Source: a virus. Taken from it: a stretch of DNA of 43,451 nucleotides. Positions 40,754-43,451 of this stretch are shown piece by piece (position 1 is the stretch's first letter; each line of letters starts with the position of its first letter). A program made the translations under genes and the position numbers. The notes below the pieces were generated by a model, which was given only the letters and a program-made list of their open reading frames with translations, was not told the origin of the DNA and ran no database searches. The stretch covers positions 1 to 43,451 of the IMG/VR virus record IMGVR_UViG_3300020182_000065; one strand, written 5' to 3'.

Positions 40754-40780
40754 ATTACTTTGTTATGTGTGGGGTGTTCT

Positions 40781-41719
40781 ATGTTAGAAAATGTATTGTG
40801 GGTGGAAAAGTACCGCCCCAAAACTGTCGGTGATACGATACTTCCTCAAGGTCTTAAAAAAACCTTCGAGGAGTTCGTCGGCAAAAAAGTTATTCCAAAT
40901 CTGATACTATCAGGTCGTGCTGGTATTGGTAAGACAACGATTGCAAAAGCTATGCTTGAGGAATTGGGGTGTTCTTACATGACGATTAATGGTTCGATGG
41001 ATAGGAATATTGATACGCTTCGTAATGAAATTCATAACTTTGCGTCTACCATTTCTATGAAAGGTGGGCGTAAATATGTCATTCTTGATGAAGCAGATTA
41101 TCTGAACCCCCAATCTACCCAGCCAGCACTTCGAAACTTCATCGAAGAGTTTTCTGCTAATTGTGGATTTATTCTCACTTGCAACTTCCCAAACAAAATT
41201 ATTGAGCCTTTGCACAGTCGGTGTTCTCTTGTAGATTTCAACGTATCTAATGCAGAGATCAATAAATTGTCGAGCAAGTTTTTTGAGAGAACTAAATTCA
41301 TTCTCGACGAAGAAAACATTGAGTATGAAGATGTGGTTCTTGTAAAGCTCATTAAAAAGCACAATCCAGACTGGAGGCGCATCCTGAACGAACTTCAGAG
41401 ATATGCTTCCTTGGGTAAAATTGATACGGGAATATTGACAAAATCGTTGGACACCGATATCGACGAACTTGTTGTTCATCTAAGGGAAAAGAACTTTACT
41501 GCGATGAGGAAGTGGGTTGGTGAAAACTTGGAGGGTGATGTTACCCCATTCTATCGTAAAGTATTCGATAGTATGACTGCTATCTTACAGGAAAACTCTA
41601 TACCGCAGATGATAATTCATCTCGGAAGATACCAGTATCAGTCTGCATTCGTCTCTGACCAAGAGATAAATATCGTATCATTCTTAACAGAAGTGATGGC
41701 AGACTGTCAATTCAAGTAA
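40781..41719 (+). CDS. 44: Clamp loader ATPase subunit gp44
   Basis: The product is 312 residues (T4 gp44 is 319). With gp62 it opens and loads the gp45 clamp. It has WVEKYRPKTVGDTILPQ at the start, Walker A GRAGIGKTT (Lys51), Walker B ILDEAD (Asp103, Glu104) and the SRC motif at 146-148 for the arginine finger. I chose ATG at 40781, preceded by GGGGTG, rather than the upstream in-frame TTG. The C-terminal collar (SIPQMIIHLGRYQYQSAFVS) matches T4. Gene 62, next to 44 in T4, is not visible downstream in this window. Confidence 0.95.
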   Translation: MLENVLWVEKYRPKTVGDTILPQGLKKTFEEFVGKKVIPNLILSGRAGIGKTTIAKAMLEELGCSYMTINGSMDRNIDTLRNEIHNFASTISMKGGRKYVILDEADYLNPQSTQPALRNFIEEFSANCGFILTCNFPNKIIEPLHSRCSLVDFNVSNAEINKLSSKFFERTKFILDEENIEYEDVVLVKLIKKHNPDWRRILNELQRYASLGKIDTGILTKSLDTDIDELVVHLREKNFTAMRKWVGENLEGDVTPFYRKVFDSMTAILQENSIPQMIIHLGRYQYQSAFVSDQEINIVSFLTEVMADCQFK

Positions 41720-41731
41720 AAGGGGGGGTTT

Positions 41732-41950
41732 ATGGATCCTGTATACTATACTATTTTGACTATGTTTTGTATGATGTGTGCTTATTTTTGGGGAAAACGG
41801 AATGGAATTTCCTACGGAATAATTCGCACTTATGCTAGGGTAACTGAAGCCTTGGGTTTCCACGGAGTTGAGTTTGATGATGACACCTCATCGATAGTTT
41901 TTATTGATAAGTGGGGCGGTAAACATAACGCAAAAGATGCTTTCAAATGA
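41732..41950 (+). CDS. Small membrane-anchored protein
   Basis: The product is 72 residues. Residues 3-20 (PVYYTILTMFCMMCAYFW) form one hydrophobic segment, followed by GKRNGISYGIIRTYARVTEA, positively charged as expected of a cytoplasmic side, and a short acidic-to-basic tail. A G7 run 6-12 bases before the ATG serves as the ribosome site. I recall similar short proteins with the KRNG or KRKG turn after the membrane helix in T4-like cyanophages, with no known function. Its stop overlaps the ATG of the hydrolase gene, which also begins with a membrane segment. Confidence 0.72.
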   Translation: MDPVYYTILTMFCMMCAYFWGKRNGISYGIIRTYARVTEALGFHGVEFDDDTSSIVFIDKWGGKHNAKDAFK

Positions 41951-42570
41951 TGAAATATTTTTTGTTGATGTGGGTTTTGATATGCATATTTACTACGTAC
42001 ACTTTTATGACACTTGTGGATGCACCGCAAGAAAGTGTTGTAATTGAGGAGAATTTGCCGCAAGAAAGTGTTGCAATTGAGGAGAATTTGCCGCAGGAAA
42101 GTGTAGATGAAACAAATACAACTGAGTCTGTCGCGCTTGACCCTCGTGCAGTAGAGTGTATGGCATTAAATATTTACCATGAGGCTAGATCTGATAACTT
42201 TGCAGGAAAAATTGCTGTGGCAGATGTCGTTCTAAATAGAGTAGAAAGTAATAGGTATCCGAACACAGTATGTGAAGTTGTTGAGCAGTCGAAATTAAGA
42301 ACTAACTGGAAAGGTAACGTGGTTCCAGTAAAAAATATGTGTCAGTTCAGTTGGTTTTGTGATGGATTGTCCGATGAGCCTTACGATGCTGGTTCTTGGG
42401 AAGAAGCTTTTGCTGTTGCTGAAGTATCTTTAACTCAGGATAAGTACAGGGGAATTACGGAAGGTGCTACGCACTACCATGCAACATATGTTGCGCCAAA
42501 CTGGATCGATGATAGGGGAATGCAAGTTGTCGGTCGAATAGGGCAACATAAATTTTACCGGTGGCAATAG
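41947..42570 (+). CDS. SleB-like cell wall hydrolase with N-terminal membrane segment
   Basis: The product is 207 residues. Residues 3-23 are a membrane or signal-anchor segment, residues 27-52 a linker made of a repeated 11-residue unit (PQESV-IEENL), and residues about 65-207 match the cell wall hydrolase family of SleB: ALNIYHEARSDNFAGKIAVA with catalytic-type Glu79, VVLNRVESNRYPNTVCEVVE and CQFSWFCDG, ending HKFYRW. Such enzymes cut peptidoglycan. Export through the anchor points to lysis late in infection or to an envelope role, rather than a virion lysozyme. A separate holin is not evident, though the adjacent membrane protein might assist. Confidence 0.85.
   Translation: MMKYFLLMWVLICIFTTYTFMTLVDAPQESVVIEENLPQESVAIEENLPQESVDETNTTESVALDPRAVECMALNIYHEARSDNFAGKIAVADVVLNRVESNRYPNTVCEVVEQSKLRTNWKGNVVPVKNMCQFSWFCDGLSDEPYDAGSWEEAFAVAEVSLTQDKYRGITEGATHYHATYVAPNWIDDRGMQVVGRIGQHKFYRWQ
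42025..42104 (+). repeat. 33-bp tandem repeat in the hydrolase linker
   Basis: Two full 33-base units (42025-42057 and 42058-42090, differing at a single position or so) and a partial third unit. Each codes for 11 residues of a Glu-rich linker, so copy number can change without shifting frame. Confidence 0.85.
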
Positions 42571-42581
42571 GAGAATATGTT

Positions 42582-43049
42582 ATGAAAAAATGTTTGATTA
42601 CACCTCAGTATAAATTCAATGAGGGTGATTTGCTTGATCAGTTTAGAGACTATGTAAATTCGACATACGACAGTCATTATTCGAAGGACAAGTTTCAGGC
42701 AACGGAGTTTGTTATTGATGGTGGGCATGGTACTGGATTTTGCGTTGGTAATGTGCTAAAATATGCACAAAGATATGGTAAGAAGGGAAGCCCCGAAGAT
42801 CATCGAAAAGATTTGATGAAAGTTTTGCACTATGCTTTGATTCAACTATATATTCACGATGAAGAAAATATCTCAAATCTTGATGACTCCAGAGTCTCTC
42901 CGTCATTTCTTACGGAAAACGACTACCCAGAATATGACCCAAAGATGGCGCCAGGTCATCACTCCAGACTGAATGATGCCACTCCCGAAGAGTGGGACAG
43001 TGTGTCTGGTTATTCTCCAAGAATTAAGGGCGTTTCCCTTAGCGGTTAA
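42582..43049 (+). CDS. DUF3310-like protein
   Basis: The product is 155 residues from the ATG at 42582, preceded by AGGAG; an in-frame ATG at 42561 lies within the hydrolase gene. The central block HYSKDKFQATEFVIDGGHGT, then GFCVGNVLKYAQRYGKKGSP and DHRKDLMKVLHYAL, matches the DUF3310 family (GN-x-KY-x-R and a KA-x-x-Y helix), common in phages and sometimes annotated as a nucleotide-kinase-associated protein. Its function is unproven. The remaining C-terminal 60 residues are Pro- and Asp-rich and probably disordered. Confidence 0.82.
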   Translation: MKKCLITPQYKFNEGDLLDQFRDYVNSTYDSHYSKDKFQATEFVIDGGHGTGFCVGNVLKYAQRYGKKGSPEDHRKDLMKVLHYALIQLYIHDEENISNLDDSRVSPSFLTENDYPEYDPKMAPGHHSRLNDATPEEWDSVSGYSPRIKGVSLSG

Positions 43050-43061
43050 CAAGGATATATT

Positions 43062-43451
43062 ATGTACGAGTATAAAACAAAATTAATTAAAGTAGTTGAC
43101 GGTGACACCGTTGATGTGGATATCGATCTTGGCTTCGGCGTTTGGTTAAAGAAAGAACGAGTGCGCATCATGGGTATCGATACTCCAGAATCTCGAACCC
43201 GTGACAAGGTAGAGAAAGTTTTCGGCAAAGCCGCAAGCAAGCGATTGAAGGAACTGCTTGGACCAAACCCAGTACTGCAAACTAAGATTGCTCGTGATGG
43301 CGAAGATATGAAAGGCAAGTTCGGCCGTATCCTTGGTGACTTTATGGTGTATGATCCAACCCTTGATGCTTGGAGACCAGTTACCTCGGTCATGTCCGAA
43401 GAAGGTCATTGTGTGCCTTACTACGGCGGATCGAAAGAAGATACCCAAGCA
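43062..43451 (+). CDS. Staphylococcal-nuclease-like enzyme (partial, cut by window end)
   Basis: The first 130 residues are present; the frame is still open at the last base. The SNase fold is clear: KVVDGDTVDVDIDLG (Asp13 and Asp20 region), ERVRIMGIDTPES with Arg35, Asp40 and Glu43, and GKFGRILGDF with Arg89. These are the calcium- and phosphate-contacting residues of thermonuclease. AAGGATATATT precedes the ATG. There is no signal peptide, so it should act in the cytoplasm, for example on host or phage DNA. The rest of the protein and its stop codon lie beyond the window. Confidence 0.9.
   Translation, partial: MYEYKTKLIKVVDGDTVDVDIDLGFGVWLKKERVRIMGIDTPESRTRDKVEKVFGKAASKRLKELLGPNPVLQTKIARDGEDMKGKFGRILGDFMVYDPTLDAWRPVTSVMSEEGHCVPYYGGSKEDTQA

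Noticed and set aside
40910-41479. 189-codon minus-strand frame over gene 44
   Set aside because: Gene 44 is certain from its ATPase motifs; the reverse frame has low-complexity composition and no start signals.

Overview
The window is part of the genome of a T4-type myovirus of the exoT-even kind (the group that includes T4-like cyanophages and other aquatic T4-like phages). Nearly every essential gene has a recognisable T4 counterpart in T4-like order: necks 13 and 14, sheath terminator 15, terminase 16 and 17, sheath 18, tube 19, portal 20, prohead genes 67, 21, 22 and major capsid 23, then uvsY, uvsW, late sigma 55, recombination nuclease 47/46, clamp 45 and clamp loader 44. All supported genes are on the + strand and tightly packed, often with start and stop codons overlapping. 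No tRNA, CRISPR array, transposase or photosynthesis gene was seen. The host cannot be named from this sequence.

Layout. 1-5058: the end of an unknown gene, then two paralogous tail-fibre cassettes, each with a short beta-rich protein, a long receptor-binding candidate and a tail-assembly-chaperone-like protein. 5170-12599: neck, terminase, sheath and two tandem tail-tube genes, ending in a terminator. 12711-25070: portal followed by an 11-kb block of seven genes that T4 lacks at this place: a collagen-like protein, a Cys-rich metal-binding-like protein, and large beta-rich virion proteins, three of which share one domain. 25106-28715: prohead core, small proteins with capsid-targeting-like N-termini, protease, scaffold and capsid, ending in a terminator. 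28811-33: tail completion-like protein. 29367-35039: recombination and late sigma genes. 35036-39653: an enzyme cluster (GNAT-like plus 2OG-oxygenase fusion, PLP-fold protein, unknown acidic protein, dCMP deaminase, SPPY-motif DNA methyltransferase). 39664-43451: small coiled-coil protein, terminator, clamp, clamp loader, then a membrane peptide, a SleB-like wall hydrolase, a DUF3310-like protein and a staphylococcal-nuclease-like enzyme cut by the window edge.

Regulation can be read directly. Virion genes are preceded by T4-type late promoters (TATAAATA, ten exact copies in likely regulatory positions plus variants). DNA-metabolism genes are preceded by bacterial sigma70-type promoters, two of them exact TTGACA-17-TATAAT. 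Gene 55 (late sigma) and gene 45 (clamp, which activates late transcription in T4) are both in the window, so the machinery and its targets sit together. Three strong intrinsic terminators separate blocks, two with TTCG tetraloops.

The least expected items are the enzyme cluster at 35-39.7 kb, the expanded portal-to-prohead block, the duplicated fibre cassettes, the tandem tail-tube genes, and a 44-bp intergenic element present in two near copies 25 kb apart (6658 and 31622), each carrying two TGTCAAG repeats one helical turn apart. Function calls come from reading motifs and synteny; no database search was possible.
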